The notes under the pieces: generated by a model
What the model saw: only the letters and a program-made list of their open reading frames with translations
Databases searched by the model: none
What the model was told of the DNA's origin: nothing
DNA from: Pseudocitrobacter vendiensis
Lineage (GTDB): Bacteria; Pseudomonadota; Gammaproteobacteria; Enterobacterales; Enterobacteriaceae
DNA length: 64,000 bases
Reading direction: 5' to 3'
NCBI RefSeq assembly: GCF_943590815.1
Contig: NZ_CALSBS010000010.1
Span: forward strand, 62,001 to 126,000
Made by a program: the position numbers and the translations under genes
In this document: in pieces, positions 20,422 to 30,898 of the stretch
How the letters are laid out: every line of letters begins with the position of its first letter
How positions within the stretch are numbered: position 1 is the first letter of the stretch

Positions 20422-20531
20422 TTTTAGTAAATCAGTGAATCGGGAACGGGTTGCGGATTGTTCCTTTAAGGTCTAAGCAAGCAGGTAGCGCTCTGTCTAT
20501 ACTGACTTGTCGAGCAGATGATTTACTAAAA
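20422..20531 (+). promoter_or_regulatory. adhE leader: long-range inverted repeat before the ribosome-binding site
   Basis: A perfect 13-bp inverted repeat, TTTTAGTAAATCA at 20422-20434 and TGATTTACTAAAA at 20519-20531, brackets 84 bases, with the AGGAG of adhE at about 20549. In E. coli the adhE leader is known to fold over its ribosome-binding site and need RNase III cleavage for translation. The repeat seen here would form such a structure. The rest of 20070-20557 holds the adhE promoter region and no gene. Confidence 0.65.
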
Positions 20532-20557
20532 AAGTTTAACATTATCAGGAGAGCATT

Positions 20558-23233
20558 ATGGCTGTTACTAATGTCGCTGAACTTAACGCACTCGTCGAGC
20601 GCGTAAAAAAAGCCCAGCGTGAATATGCCAGTTTCACTCAAGAACAAGTCGACAAAATCTTCCGCGCTGCCGCTCTGGCTGCCGCAGATGCTCGAATTCC
20701 TCTCGCAAAAATGGCTGTTGCCGAATCCGGCATGGGTATTGTTGAAGATAAAGTGATCAAAAACCACTTTGCTTCTGAATACATCTATAACGCCTATAAA
20801 GATGAAAAAACCTGTGGCGTGCTCTCTGAAGACGACACCTTCGGTACCATCACCATCGCTGAACCTATCGGCATTATCTGTGGGATCGTCCCGACGACCA
20901 ACCCGACTTCAACCGCTATCTTTAAATCACTGATCAGCCTGAAGACGCGTAACGCCATCATCTTCTCCCCGCATCCGCGCGCTAAAGATGCAACGAACAA
21001 AGCAGCAGACATCGTCCTGCAGGCGGCTATCGCTGCTGGCGCGCCGAAAGATCTGATCGGCTGGATTGACCAACCGTCAGTAGAACTGTCTAACGCCCTG
21101 ATGCACCACCCGGACATCAATCTGATCCTCGCGACCGGTGGTCCTGGCATGGTTAAAGCAGCATACAGCTCCGGTAAACCAGCAATCGGCGTAGGCGCAG
21201 GTAACACCCCGGTTGTTATCGATGAAACCGCTGATATCAAACGTGCTGTTGCATCCGTACTGATGTCTAAAACCTTCGATAACGGCGTAATTTGTGCGTC
21301 TGAACAGTCTGTTGTTGTGGTTGATTCCGTATACGACGCCGTTCGTGAACGTTTCGCCAGCCACGGCGGCTACATGCTGCAGGGCAAAGAGCTGAAAGCC
21401 GTTCAGGACATCATCCTGAAAAATGGCGCACTGAACGCAGCAATTGTAGGTCAGCCTGCGGCTAAAATCGCAGAACTGGCAGGCTTCACCGTACCGGCAA
21501 CCACCAAGATTCTGATTGGTGAAGTGAAAGTTGTCGACGAAAGCGAACCATTTGCACACGAAAAACTGTCTCCGACGCTGGCAATGTATCGCGCCAAAGA
21601 TTTCGAAGACGCTGTACAGAAAGCAGAAAAACTGGTTGCTATGGGCGGTATCGGTCATACCTCTTGCCTGTACACCGACCAGGACAACCAGCCGGAACGC
21701 GTCGCTCACTTCGGTCAGATGATGAAAACCGCGCGTATCCTGATTAACACCCCGGCATCTCAGGGTGGTATCGGTGACCTGTATAACTTCAAACTCGCAC
21801 CTTCCCTGACTCTGGGTTGTGGTTCATGGGGTGGTAACTCCATCTCTGAAAACGTTGGTCCAAAACACCTGATCAACAAGAAAACCGTTGCTAAGCGAGC
21901 TGAAAACATGTTGTGGCACAAACTTCCGAAATCTATCTACTTCCGCCGTGGCTCACTGCCAATCGCGCTGGATGAAGTGATTACTGATGGCCACAAACGT
22001 GCGCTCATCGTGACTGACCGCTTCCTGTTTAACAACGGCTATGCAGACCAGATCACCTCTGTTCTGAAAGCGGCTGGCGTTGAAACTGAAGTGTTCTTCG
22101 AAGTTGAAGCAGACCCAACCCTGACTGTCGTTCGTAAGGGCGCAGAGCTGGCGAACTCCTTCAAACCAGACGTGATCATCGCGCTGGGCGGCGGCTCCCC
22201 GATGGATGCTGCGAAAATCATGTGGGTTATGTACGAACATCCGGAAACTCACTTCGAAGAACTGGCACTGCGCTTTATGGACATCCGTAAACGTATCTAC
22301 AAGTTCCCGAAAATGGGTGTGAAAGCGAAAATGATCGCCGTCACTACCACTTCCGGTACCGGTTCTGAAGTCACACCGTTTGCGGTTGTAACCGACGACG
22401 CTACAGGTCAGAAATATCCGCTGGCAGACTACGCGCTGACCCCGGATATGGCGATTGTCGATGCCAACCTGGTCATGGACATGCCGAAATCCCTGTGTGC
22501 TTTCGGTGGTCTTGACGCTGTCACTCACGCCCTGGAAGCATATGTTTCCGTACTGGCATCTGAGTTCTCCGACGGTCAGGCTCTGCAAGCGCTGAAACTG
22601 CTGAAAGAAAACCTGCCGGCGTCCTACCACGAAGGGTCTAAAAACCCGGTAGCACGTGAGCGCGTTCACAGTGCAGCAACTATCGCGGGTATCGCGTTTG
22701 CGAACGCCTTCCTGGGTGTATGTCACTCCATGGCGCACAAACTGGGTTCTCAGTTCCACATTCCTCACGGTCTGGCGAACGCCCTGTTGATCAGCAACGT
22801 TATTCGCTACAACGCGAACGACAACCCGACCAAACAGACCGCATTCAGCCAGTACGACCGTCCGCAAGCACGTCGTCGTTACGCTGAAATCGCTGACCAC
22901 CTGGGTCTGAGCGCACCGGGCGACCGTACTGCTGCTAAGATCGAGAAACTGCTGGCATGGCTGGAAGAATTGAAGGCTGAACTGGGTATTCCTAAATCTA
23001 TCCGTGAAGCTGGCGTTCAGGAAGCTGACTTCCTGGCGAACGTCGACAAACTGTCTGAAGATGCGTTTGACGACCAGTGCACCGGTGCTAACCCGCGCTA
23101 CCCGCTGATTTCTGAACTGAAACAAATCCTGCTGGATACCTTCTATGGACGTGAGTACCACGAAGGCGAAGTTGAAGTGAAGAAAGAAGCTGCACCAGCA
23201 AAAGCTGAGAAAAAAGCGAAGAAATCTGCTTAA
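20558..23233 (+). CDS. adhE: Bifunctional acetaldehyde-CoA / alcohol dehydrogenase AdhE
   Basis: Reduces acetyl-CoA to acetaldehyde and then ethanol during fermentation, and forms spirosomes. 891 residues, as in E. coli. The N-terminal aldehyde dehydrogenase domain (1-440) has the catalytic Cys in NGVICASEQSVVV (about residue 246). A linker leads to the iron-dependent alcohol dehydrogenase (450-870), with GGGSPMDAAK and iron-site histidines in CHSMAHKLGSQFHIPHG. Lys/Ala-rich tail. ATG at 20558 follows CAGGAGAGCATT. Monocistronic, with a terminator at 23262. Confidence 0.98.
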   Translation: MAVTNVAELNALVERVKKAQREYASFTQEQVDKIFRAAALAAADARIPLAKMAVAESGMGIVEDKVIKNHFASEYIYNAYKDEKTCGVLSEDDTFGTITIAEPIGIICGIVPTTNPTSTAIFKSLISLKTRNAIIFSPHPRAKDATNKAADIVLQAAIAAGAPKDLIGWIDQPSVELSNALMHHPDINLILATGGPGMVKAAYSSGKPAIGVGAGNTPVVIDETADIKRAVASVLMSKTFDNGVICASEQSVVVVDSVYDAVRERFASHGGYMLQGKELKAVQDIILKNGALNAAIVGQPAAKIAELAGFTVPATTKILIGEVKVVDESEPFAHEKLSPTLAMYRAKDFEDAVQKAEKLVAMGGIGHTSCLYTDQDNQPERVAHFGQMMKTARILINTPASQGGIGDLYNFKLAPSLTLGCGSWGGNSISENVGPKHLINKKTVAKRAENMLWHKLPKSIYFRRGSLPIALDEVITDGHKRALIVTDRFLFNNGYADQITSVLKAAGVETEVFFEVEADPTLTVVRKGAELANSFKPDVIIALGGGSPMDAAKIMWVMYEHPETHFEELALRFMDIRKRIYKFPKMGVKAKMIAVTTTSGTGSEVTPFAVVTDDATGQKYPLADYALTPDMAIVDANLVMDMPKSLCAFGGLDAVTHALEAYVSVLASEFSDGQALQALKLLKENLPASYHEGSKNPVARERVHSAATIAGIAFANAFLGVCHSMAHKLGSQFHIPHGLANALLISNVIRYNANDNPTKQTAFSQYDRPQARRRYAEIADHLGLSAPGDRTAAKIEKLLAWLEELKAELGIPKSIREAGVQEADFLANVDKLSEDAFDDQCTGANPRYPLISELKQILLDTFYGREYHEGEVEVKKEAAPAKAEKKAKKSA

Positions 23234-23261
23234 TCAGCCGCTGAGCTAACGCTCTGATAGC

Positions 23262-23292
23262 AAGCCCCATCTCAGGATGGGGCTTTTTTTTA
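23262..23292 (+). terminator. adhE terminator
   Basis: Stem AAGCCCCATC / GATGGGGCTT followed by a long T-run. Confidence 0.9.
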
Positions 23293-23406
23293 CTTCCGAT
23301 TTAGCTCACAGGCGTGCGTCAAAGAAGGAACAATATGGAGCAAAGTAAGGGCTCCACTCACGCCAGATTAGCAGCAGACGTGAGCGGAGAATGCGCGAGA
23401 GCGCAA

Positions 23407-24036
23407 TCAGGCAGGGTGACGGCAGTGACGATGTTTAGCCTGAATGACGGCCAGCGAGCCCTCCTCCAGCGCTTCTTTATAGTGCTTACGACAGACAGAG
23501 ACGTAACGCTCATTTCCGCCAATAACCACCTGCTCGCCTTCATTATAAGGGCGGCCTTCTTGATCAAGACGCAACACCATGCTGGCTTTACGTCCGCAGA
23601 AACAAATCGTTTTTAATTCCACCAGCTTGTCGGAGAGCGCCAGCAAATACTGGCTACCGCCAAATAACTCACCGCGGAAGTCAGTACGTAAGCCGTAGCA
23701 TAAAACAGGAATATCGAGCTGATCGACGACGTCTGAGAGCGCGTAGACCTGTTCACGCGTCAGGAACTGGCATTCATCCACCAGCACGCAGTTAACCGCC
23801 TCACGCGCGTTCTCAGCGCTTATCTCATCAAAGAGCTGACTACCCTGGTTAAACAGCTTTGCTGGCGAGGAGAGCCCAATACGCGAGCTGACTTTGCCTG
23901 CACCGAAACGGTCATCAATTTCGGCGGTATAAACCACGGTACGCATCCCACGTTCCTGGTAATTGTATGATGACTGCAATAGCGCCGTAGACTTACCCGC
24001 GTTCATTGCAGAATAGTAGAAATAAAGTTGTGCCAT
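23407..24036 (-). CDS. tdk: Thymidine kinase
   Basis: Phosphorylates thymidine in nucleotide salvage. 209 residues from ATG at 24036 ([20 protein letters not shown]), the conserved start; the frame is open seven codons further upstream. P-loop [16 protein letters not shown] with the catalytic base region, and the zinc-site cysteines in [10 protein letters not shown] and SVCRKHY. Same order adhE-tdk-hns as E. coli. Confidence 0.96.
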   Translation of the reverse strand: MAQLYFYYSAMNAGKSTALLQSSYNYQERGMRTVVYTAEIDDRFGAGKVSSRIGLSSPAKLFNQGSQLFDEISAENAREAVNCVLVDECQFLTREQVYALSDVVDQLDIPVLCYGLRTDFRGELFGGSQYLLALSDKLVELKTICFCGRKASMVLRLDQEGRPYNEGEQVVIGGNERYVSVCRKHYKEALEEGSLAVIQAKHRHCRHPA

Positions 24037-24910
24037 TGGCCGCGAAACCCTAATCAATACGTTTTCAGACGCCGGCAGTGTACCATATTTTATCCTGCCC
24101 TACGCTCGCACATACAAAACATGCGGTTTTTGTATAACTACCATAAACATTAAGAATGATGAATTGTTGCTTAAAACACGATTTATCAGGTTACAAATTG
24201 TCTATATTGGCTTGCAGAGCCCGACAGATGGGCCTTCGCCGCATTAACCCGTCAACCAATTTTCTCCGGGCTTTGTGCAGCAAAAATAACAGCGACATCA
24301 ATAAATAAGAAATATCGTTAAAATCCGCACACCGTACTTCAGTAACCTCAACGGCTTACAGCAACCTGGCTGCCAATTTGAATAGCATGTAAATAACATC
24401 GTCATAACTATGGGTTTAATAGGAAAGCCAGGGGTAATAACGCCCAGGTTTCTTCTGTAAGGGATGAAGGCATAAAGCAGCATAGGTTCGTTATTATCCC
24501 TGCTCTATCGCCCGGTCGGCAATGTTACTATCACCTAAGGACAACGGTTCACCCTGTATCACGTCAGGTTTGATTTAGCATAGTAACCATTCATAACCTA
24601 TAAAGAAGCGCATAAAATTGATACGGACCAACTAATACATAAGGTTGATATTTATCCATACGGAGTATAGGCCACCTGCCTTTCAGTCCTGACGTGCTGC
24701 ATTCTCTGGCGTGTTATAGTTCAGACTTCCTCGACAATAGAACGGGTAAAGTTGTGAAGCAGCACTAAAAATTTAACTTTTAGATATTAATAAAAGCACC
24801 AAATAACACGTTATTTTGAATTCCTTACATTCCTCCCTATTGCACAACTGAAATTAACGCTCTATTATTACTTCAACAAACCACCCCAATATAAGTTTGA
24901 GAATACTACA
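24037..24910. other. Long tdk-hns intergenic region
   Basis: About 870 AT-rich bases containing the divergent tdk and hns control regions. H-NS autorepression and FIS binding occur here in E. coli. I see no gene, repeat or RNA structure that I can defend. Confidence 0.45.
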
Positions 24911-25324
24911 ATGAGCGAAGCACTTAAAATTTTGAACAACATCCGTACTCTTCGTGCGCAGGCAAGAGAATGCACCCTTGAAACGCTTGAAGAAATGCTG
25001 GAAAAATTAGAAGTTGTTGTTAACGAGCGTCGTGAAGAAGAAAACGCGGCAGCGGCTGAAGTTGAAGAACGTACTCGTAAACTGCAACAATACCGTGAAA
25101 TGCTGATTGCTGACGGCATTGATCCGAACGAATTGCTGAACAGCATTGCAGCTGCTAAAACCGGCACCAAAGCAAAACGCGCTGCGCGTCCGGCTAAATA
25201 CAGCTATGTTGATGAAAATGGCGAAACGAAAACCTGGACCGGCCAGGGTCGTACTCCTGCAGTAATCAAAAAAGCAATGGACGAGCAAGGTAAATCTCTG
25301 GATGATTTCCTGATTAAGGACTAA
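24911..25324 (+). CDS. hns: H-NS nucleoid protein and global silencer
   Basis: Binds AT-rich DNA and silences acquired genes. 137 residues, as in E. coli. N-terminal oligomerisation helices (1-83), flexible linker (about 84-94), C-terminal DNA-binding domain with the minor-groove core QGR in [15 protein letters not shown] (about 109-123). ATG at 24911 is preceded by TTTGAGAATACTACA, nearly the E. coli leader. Ends in a strong terminator. Confidence 0.98.
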   Translation: MSEALKILNNIRTLRAQARECTLETLEEMLEKLEVVVNERREEENAAAAEVEERTRKLQQYREMLIADGIDPNELLNSIAAAKTGTKAKRAARPAKYSYVDENGETKTWTGQGRTPAVIKKAMDEQGKSLDDFLIKD

Positions 25325-25342
25325 TCCCGAAATTGCTTTAAG

Positions 25343-25368
25343 AATCCCGCTCCGGCGGGATTTTTTTT
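25343..25368 (+). terminator. hns terminator
   Basis: Stem AATCCCGC / GCGGGATT with loop TCCG and an eight-base T-run. Confidence 0.9.
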
Positions 25369-25422
25369 ATGGGTACGTTACTGCCCTGCTGTTTTTTTAT
25401 GCATTAGTCAAATCACAGCAAT

Positions 25423-25459
25423 AAAAAAGCCGGGTTACCGAACGGTCGGTATCCCGGCT
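25423..25459 (-). terminator. galU terminator
   Basis: Stem AGCCGGGATACCGA / TCGGTAACCCGGCT (one mismatch), then TTTTTTAT on the minus strand, about 18 bases past the galU stop. Confidence 0.88.
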
Positions 25460-25476
25460 CAGGGTCACACGAAAAA

Positions 25477-26385
25477 TTACTTCGCTACGCCCAGCGTGTC
25501 TTTAAGCCATGCAGTGAATTCTTCACCGAGTGTCTTATGACGAACGCCATATTCAACGAAGGCCTGCATATAACCCAGTTTATTACCGCAGTCATGGCTT
25601 TTGCCTTTCATATGATAGGCTTCAACCGTTTCTTTCTCGATCAGCATATCAATAGCATCGGTCAACTGAATTTCATCGCCAGCTCCCGGAGGTGTTTTTG
25701 CCAGCAGCGGCCAAATATCAGCGCTCAGGACATAACGCCCTACAATGGCCAGGTTTGACGGTGCGACATCAGCTTTCGGTTTCTCAACCACGCCAACCAT
25801 CGGTACGCTGTCGCCCGGTGCCAATGGGGCACCTTTACAGTCAACCACGCCGTAAGCGGTAACATCGTCAACCGGCTCAACCATAATCTGGCTTGAACCC
25901 GTTTCATCAAAGCGTTTGATCATTTCTGCCAGGTTGTCCTGGGACAGATCGGATTCAAATTCATCCAGAATAACGTCTGGCAGAATAACCGCGACGGGTT
26001 CATCACCCACAACTGGATGCGCGCATAATACAGCGTGTCCCAGACCTTTCGCCAGGCCCTGACGTACCTGCATAATGGTTACGTGCGGCGGGCAAATAGA
26101 TTGCACTTCTTCCAGCAACTGACGCTTAACGCGTTTTTCCAGCATAGCTTCAAGTTCGAAGCTGGTGTCAAAATGGTTTTCAATCGAATTCTTGGAAGAG
26201 TGAGTGACCAGCACAATTTCAGTGATACCTGCGGCGATACATTCATTTACCACATACTGAATTAATGGTTTATCTACCAGCGGCAGCATTTCCTTAGGAA
26301 TTGCCTTCGTAGCAGGTAACATCCTGGTACCTAATCCCGCCACGGGGATAACGGCCTTAGTCACTTTCGAATTTAGGGCAGCCAT
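25477..26385 (-). CDS. galU: UTP-glucose-1-phosphate uridylyltransferase
   Basis: Makes UDP-glucose for LPS, capsule, trehalose and galactose metabolism. 302 residues, as in E. coli. Nucleotide-binding motif [20 protein letters not shown] (about 13-32), and conserved VEKPKAD and [15 protein letters not shown] at 26385 follows TTCAGGAGATTTGA. It is next to hns and rssB, as in E. coli. Confidence 0.97.
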   Translation of the reverse strand: MAALNSKVTKAVIPVAGLGTRMLPATKAIPKEMLPLVDKPLIQYVVNECIAAGITEIVLVTHSSKNSIENHFDTSFELEAMLEKRVKRQLLEEVQSICPPHVTIMQVRQGLAKGLGHAVLCAHPVVGDEPVAVILPDVILDEFESDLSQDNLAEMIKRFDETGSSQIMVEPVDDVTAYGVVDCKGAPLAPGDSVPMVGVVEKPKADVAPSNLAIVGRYVLSADIWPLLAKTPPGAGDEIQLTDAIDMLIEKETVEAYHMKGKSHDCGNKLGYMQAFVEYGVRHKTLGEEFTAWLKDTLGVAK

Positions 26386-26582
26386 TCAAATCTCCTGAAC
26401 TGTTCAAACTTTGAACTTGCTCGTTAATTAATAACGCGTTGAGTATATCATCACAGCCAGGTGGGGCTGCTCCGAAAAGGACGCGCTGACCTTGAATTAA
26501 GATTTATACGTATCAGACTTGCTGATAGTACCACCGTGAAAGATAAGCCGTTAAAGCTATCCTGCGGGAAAAATGCGTTTGC

Positions 26583-27596
26583 TCATTCTGCAGACAACAT
26601 TAAACGCAATCGCCCCCCATTTCCCCAAATCTGACACTGCCAGGAACTGCAGCGCTGGCTAATTTGGTTGAGGTATGCATTGCCCAGCGTGCCTAAAGGT
26701 ACACCATTACTTATTTGTATATGATGCTCTCCGGTATTTAATGTGCCATTAAGCCCGGCAGAAACCAGAATCAGATTTTTTAACTCACTATGATAATAAC
26801 CCACCAACAGAGGAAATTGCCCGGGCAGATTAGCCTGACGCAAAAGCTGATTCACTTGTTTAAGCAGGCTACGCAATTCTGGCAGTCGTTGACCCTGATG
26901 GGCGAGCTGTTCCTGCAACAGGCCATTGAACAGCGAACGTAATAACAGCGCCGCCAATACACCATTATCTCCTGCCCGCGTCACATCAAGACAGTAAAAC
27001 GCGAGATCGTTATCGGAGAGCGGTGCAATATCCAGTACCAGACCCGGTTTATCGGCGAGCACCAGTTGACGATAGTTAATACGGCAATGCGAGATAACCT
27101 GCTGAACAGGTGGCTGCAACTCCTGAAGCAATTTTGCCGCGGCAGACGGATTGTTCACGAGGGCATCCCAGTCTTCAAATAATCGCTCCTCCTCCTCTAC
27201 CCGAGAATTAAACATATTGGGATAGAGGCAGGCAAAAACGGTTTCTCGCAACCGGTTCAGATCCTTTACTGGTTTTAACAGAACATCCTGGACTCCGAGC
27301 CTTAATGCCCGGGCGATATCGGCCATATTCTCTGTGGCCGAGATGACGAGAATAGGTAATTTTGCCCCGCCGTTGCGCACGTGCTCTACCAGCGTGAGGC
27401 CATTCATACGCGGCATGGCAAGATCGCAAATCATCAAATCAGGCTGAAGCGTCGCCAGGATTTCAAGCGCCGCCACGCCGTCCTGAGCGAGCGAGGTTTC
27501 AGCGCCCAGCGATGTGAGCCACGAATCCAGAAGGGAGCGGAAAACGGGTTCGTCCTCAACAATCAAGATCTGTTTTCCCGCCAATGGCTGCGTCAT
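26583..27596 (-). CDS. rssB: RssB, ClpXP adaptor for sigma-S turnover
   Basis: Delivers RpoS to ClpXP in growing cells. 337 residues, as in E. coli. N-terminal receiver domain with phospho-acceptor D58 (LMICDLAMPRMNG), a helical linker, and a C-terminal pseudo-PP2C phosphatase-like domain. ATG at 27596 follows GGGGAGATATC. It lies downstream of rssA with about 90 bases between. Confidence 0.96.
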   Translation of the reverse strand: MTQPLAGKQILIVEDEPVFRSLLDSWLTSLGAETSLAQDGVAALEILATLQPDLMICDLAMPRMNGLTLVEHVRNGGAKLPILVISATENMADIARALRLGVQDVLLKPVKDLNRLRETVFACLYPNMFNSRVEEEERLFEDWDALVNNPSAAAKLLQELQPPVQQVISHCRINYRQLVLADKPGLVLDIAPLSDNDLAFYCLDVTRAGDNGVLAALLLRSLFNGLLQEQLAHQGQRLPELRSLLKQVNQLLRQANLPGQFPLLVGYYHSELKNLILVSAGLNGTLNTGEHHIQISNGVPLGTLGNAYLNQISQRCSSWQCQIWGNGGRLRLMLSAE

Positions 27597-27686
27597 GATA
27601 TCTCCCCTGGCTGACGATAAATAAATAGTGGCATGCTATTCACACAATCGCCTGTCAGATTTTGCTTAAGTAGTCTTAAAAGTGTC

Positions 27687-28598
27687 TCAAATTGAGGCAC
27701 GAACTAAGGGTAAGAGCTCATCTGTCTTTTTTTCTACCGCTAACTGACCTGCGGCAATTGCAGAAGAGGCTCGGTGAAAATCAAGTGTCGAGATCTGCGG
27801 ACAAAACGGTTGAATCAGGATATCCGGTGGATCGCCCGCCATACGGTTACGTTTCAGACGGTTTTCCAGCACCTGAATCGAGGTGGACATGATTTCCATC
27901 GCCGTGGGTGTCACGGACGTGCGGCGTGATGCTACCCGGCCTAAACGCACGCGCAGTCTCTCACGCCAGGAGAGCGTATCAGGATTATCGCTCTCCTCCG
28001 GGTCGGGCTGAATATTGACCGACATTAAATCTTGCTGCATCAGATGCGCATCATGCTGCAAATCAACGGCTATCACGATATCTGCGCCGAGAGCGCGCGT
28101 CAGCGAAACGGGAATGGGGTTAACCACCGCGCCATCCACCAGCCAGTAGCCATTATGTAGCACCGGTGACATCAGACCAGGAATACTGCAGGATGCACGC
28201 ACAGCCATATGCAGGTCGCCTTTGGTAAACCACAGCTCTCTTCCGGTACTGAGATTTGTCGCAACGGCGGCAAAGCGTTTTTCGCAACGCTCAATGGTAT
28301 CGTTGGGCATCACCTGTCTATAGTGACTGAACACACGCTCGCCGCGCAACAATCCGCCGCGACGCCAGGAGAGATCCATCAGGCGTAGCACGTCCCAGTA
28401 GCTAAAGGAGCAGGCCCACTTTTCGAGTGCGGGGAGACGATTACTGGCGTAGGCGGCGCCCACCAGCGAGCCGATGGAACATCCCGCGACGATATCGACC
28501 TCAATTCCCATTTGCTGTAGTGCTTTAATGACACCAATATGAGACCAGCCACGCGCTGCGCCCGATCCCAAAGCCAAACCAATTTTAACTTTTCTCAT
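27687..28598 (-). CDS. rssA: RssA, patatin-like phospholipase family protein
   Basis: 303 residues from ATG at 28598 (MRKVKIGLALGSGAARGWSH), the start conserved in E. coli; the frame is open about 29 codons upstream, but that part overlaps the ychJ promoter region. Patatin signatures: oxyanion loop GSGAARG, nucleophile elbow GCSIGS, catalytic Asp in VDGAVVNP. First gene of the rssAB pair. Its substrate is not established. Confidence 0.94.
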   Translation of the reverse strand: MRKVKIGLALGSGAARGWSHIGVIKALQQMGIEVDIVAGCSIGSLVGAAYASNRLPALEKWACSFSYWDVLRLMDLSWRRGGLLRGERVFSHYRQVMPNDTIERCEKRFAAVATNLSTGRELWFTKGDLHMAVRASCSIPGLMSPVLHNGYWLVDGAVVNPIPVSLTRALGADIVIAVDLQHDAHLMQQDLMSVNIQPDPEESDNPDTLSWRERLRVRLGRVASRRTSVTPTAMEIMSTSIQVLENRLKRNRMAGDPPDILIQPFCPQISTLDFHRASSAIAAGQLAVEKKTDELLPLVRASI

Positions 28599-28709
28599 TC
28601 GTACCGGTGGACATCCTCTCGCTTCATCGTGGCAACATTGCCACCGCTCGGTTAACATAGTGCCACCCGGCGTCAATCGCGCCATTCATTATTGTACAGG
28701 GAGACGATT

Positions 28710-29168
28710 TTGTCTGAACTTTGCCCCTGTGGCAGCGCTGTCGAGTATAGCGCATGTTGCCAACGTTATCTGTCTGGTGCACAGGTTGCACCGACACCGT
28801 CACACCTTATGCGCTCTCGTTACAGCGCTTTTGTGATGAAAAACGCAGATTATTTAATCAAAACCTGGCATCCGTCTTGTCAGGCTGGCGATTATCGCCA
28901 GGATATTGAAAACGGCTTTACCACAACGCAATGGCTTGGGCTTACCGTCTTCGCGACCGAAGACGGCGCGCATGGCGACGAAGGGTTTGTGAGCTTCGTG
29001 GCGCGTTTTCACGACCATAACAAGAATGGCGCTATCATTGAGCGTTCAAGATTCTTAAAAGAAAACGGTCAATGGTACTATATTGATGGCACACGCCCCG
29101 TATTTGGCCGCAATGACCCCTGCCCTTGTGGTTCAGGGAAAAAATTTAAAAAATGCTGCGGGCAGTAA
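28710..29168 (+). CDS. ychJ: YchJ, SEC-C motif protein
   Basis: 152 residues starting at TTG 28710 after AGGGAGACGATT, giving the E. coli length; an alternative TTG at 28692 lacks a ribosome-binding site. It has two zinc-binding SEC-C motifs, one at each end: [14 protein letters not shown] and [15 protein letters not shown]. The middle is a UPF0225 domain. Function unknown. Divergent from rssA. Confidence 0.92.
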   Translation: MSELCPCGSAVEYSACCQRYLSGAQVAPTPSHLMRSRYSAFVMKNADYLIKTWHPSCQAGDYRQDIENGFTTTQWLGLTVFATEDGAHGDEGFVSFVARFHDHNKNGAIIERSRFLKENGQWYYIDGTRPVFGRNDPCPCGSGKKFKKCCGQ

Positions 29169-29216
29169 TTCGCCCCGCTCAGTTTCGCAAACATCATCAA
29201 CAGGATTTACCCGGCA

Positions 29217-30059
29217 ATGCACTCATTACAACGAAAAGTTCTCCGCACAATCTGCCCCGATCAAAAAGGCCTGATCGCACGAATTACCAATATTTGTTAC
29301 AAGCATGAACTGAATATCGTGCAGAACAATGAATTCGTTGATCACCGTACCGGACGCTTTTTTATGCGTACCGAACTGGAAGGCATATTTAACGATGTTA
29401 CGCTGTTGGCAGATTTAGACAGCGCATTACCGGAAGGTTCTATCCGTGAACTGAACCCGGCAGGTCGCCGCCGTATTGTTATTCTGGTCACCAAAGAGGC
29501 GCACTGCCTGGGTGATCTGCTAATGAAAGCGAATTACGGTGGTCTGGATGTGGAAATTGCCGCCGTGATTGGCAACCATGAAACCCTGCGCACGCTGGTT
29601 GAACGTTTTGATATTCCGTTCCAACTGGTAAGCCACGAAGGGCTGACGCGCGATGAACATGACCAGCAGATGGCAGATGCCATCGATGCATACGAGCCGG
29701 ACTACGTGGTGCTGGCGAAATATATGCGCGTCCTGACACCAAACTTTGTGTCACGTTTCCCGAATAAAATTATCAATATTCACCACTCATTCCTGCCGGC
29801 CTTTATTGGTGCTCGTCCTTATCACCAGGCTTATGAGCGCGGCGTGAAGATCATCGGCGCCACCGCGCATTACGTGAATGATAATCTGGATGAAGGCCCG
29901 ATCATCATGCAGGACGTGATTCACGTTGATCACACCTATACAGCGGAAGATATGATGCGCGCCGGTCGCGACGTCGAGAAGAATGTATTAAGCCGCGCAT
30001 TGTACCAGGTGCTGGCCCAGCGCGTATTCGTGTACGGCAATCGGACGATTATTCTTTAA
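29217..30059 (+). CDS. purU: Formyltetrahydrofolate deformylase
   Basis: Hydrolyses 10-formyl-THF to formate and THF, supplying formate for PurT in purine synthesis. 280 residues, almost identical to E. coli PurU. N-terminal ACT domain (about 10-80), then a formyltransferase-like domain with the catalytic motif INIHHSFLPAFIGARPYHQA. ATG at 29217. Followed by the tRNA-Tyr locus, as in E. coli. Confidence 0.97.
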   Translation: MHSLQRKVLRTICPDQKGLIARITNICYKHELNIVQNNEFVDHRTGRFFMRTELEGIFNDVTLLADLDSALPEGSIRELNPAGRRRIVILVTKEAHCLGDLLMKANYGGLDVEIAAVIGNHETLRTLVERFDIPFQLVSHEGLTRDEHDQQMADAIDAYEPDYVVLAKYMRVLTPNFVSRFPNKIINIHHSFLPAFIGARPYHQAYERGVKIIGATAHYVNDNLDEGPIIMQDVIHVDHTYTAEDMMRAGRDVEKNVLSRALYQVLAQRVFVYGNRTIIL

Positions 30060-30140
30060 TCACTAACAAAATGAACTGGTTGCCTTTAACGCGTTACGGA
30101 TGAAAAGTACGCAAACGGTTCATTTTATTCAAACGAAAGC

Positions 30141-30168
30141 TTTACAGCGGCGCGTCATTTGATATGAT
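30141..30168 (+). promoter_or_regulatory. tyrT promoter
   Basis: -35 TTTACA and -10 TATGAT separated by 16 bases, followed by the GC-rich discriminator GCGCCCCGC. This is the classic stringently controlled stable-RNA promoter, nearly identical to E. coli tyrT. Confidence 0.88.
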
Positions 30169-30218
30169 GCGCCCCGCTTCCCCACAAGGAAGCAGGCCAG
30201 TACCAAGCAATACCCCGT

Positions 30219-30303
<85 letters not shown>

Positions 30304-30441
30304 TTATTCACCACAGCGATGTGGTAACTTCGGTGAGATTGTTAATGTTTGCACTCATCGGGGAAGGGTGAGGAGCGAAGCGACGAATAATCCTTCCCCC
30401 ACCACCATCTCAAGCATTACCTCAAAATTAGAATTACCCCT

Positions 30442-30501
<60 letters not shown>

Positions 30502-30526
<25 letters not shown>

Positions 30527-30811
30527 TCACTTTCTGATAAAGCCTAATTTAAACTTATCGATATCGTTTCATATTCTGCCCATGCGGGAAGGATGAGAAG
30601 CTTCGACCAAGGTTCGAATCCTTCCCCCACCACCATCACTTTCTGATAAAGCCTAATTTAAACTTATCGATATCGTTTCATATTCTGCCCATGCGGGAAG
30701 GATGAGAAGCTTCGACCAAGGTTCGATTCGAGCGTAGCGAGAAAGCGTTGCCGCAGGCAACGACCCGAAGGGCGAAGCGCGTAGCGCTGAGTAATCCTTC
30801 CCCCACCACCA
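30502..30811 (+). repeat. 109-bp tandem repeat array carrying tRNA-Tyr 3' ends
   Basis: The segment starting GGTTCGAATC in the second tRNA is repeated with period 109 (starts at 30502, 30611, 30720). Two full units are followed by a third that diverges into a GC-rich hairpin segment and ends again in TCCTTCCCCCACCACCA. This corresponds in place and principle to the rtT repeats after E. coli tyrT, which have a different unit length. No tpr-like gene is visible. Confidence 0.88.
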
Positions 30812-30898
30812 TCACTTTCTTAAATACTCAAAACCTGTTACTCCGAGCTGATTTTTGCCCGGTGGCACTGCGTTTACCGGGCCTACAAATGCACGTTA

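Noticed and set aside
21953-23161. Open frame of about 400 codons on the strand opposite adhE
   Set aside because: It is the antisense shadow of a highly expressed, codon-biased gene. The predicted protein is Val/Phe/Arg-rich nonsense without domains or a ribosome-binding site.
24298-24483. 61-codon minus-strand frame in the tdk-hns gap
   Set aside because: No ribosome-binding site, no conserved features, and it lies in AT-rich control DNA.
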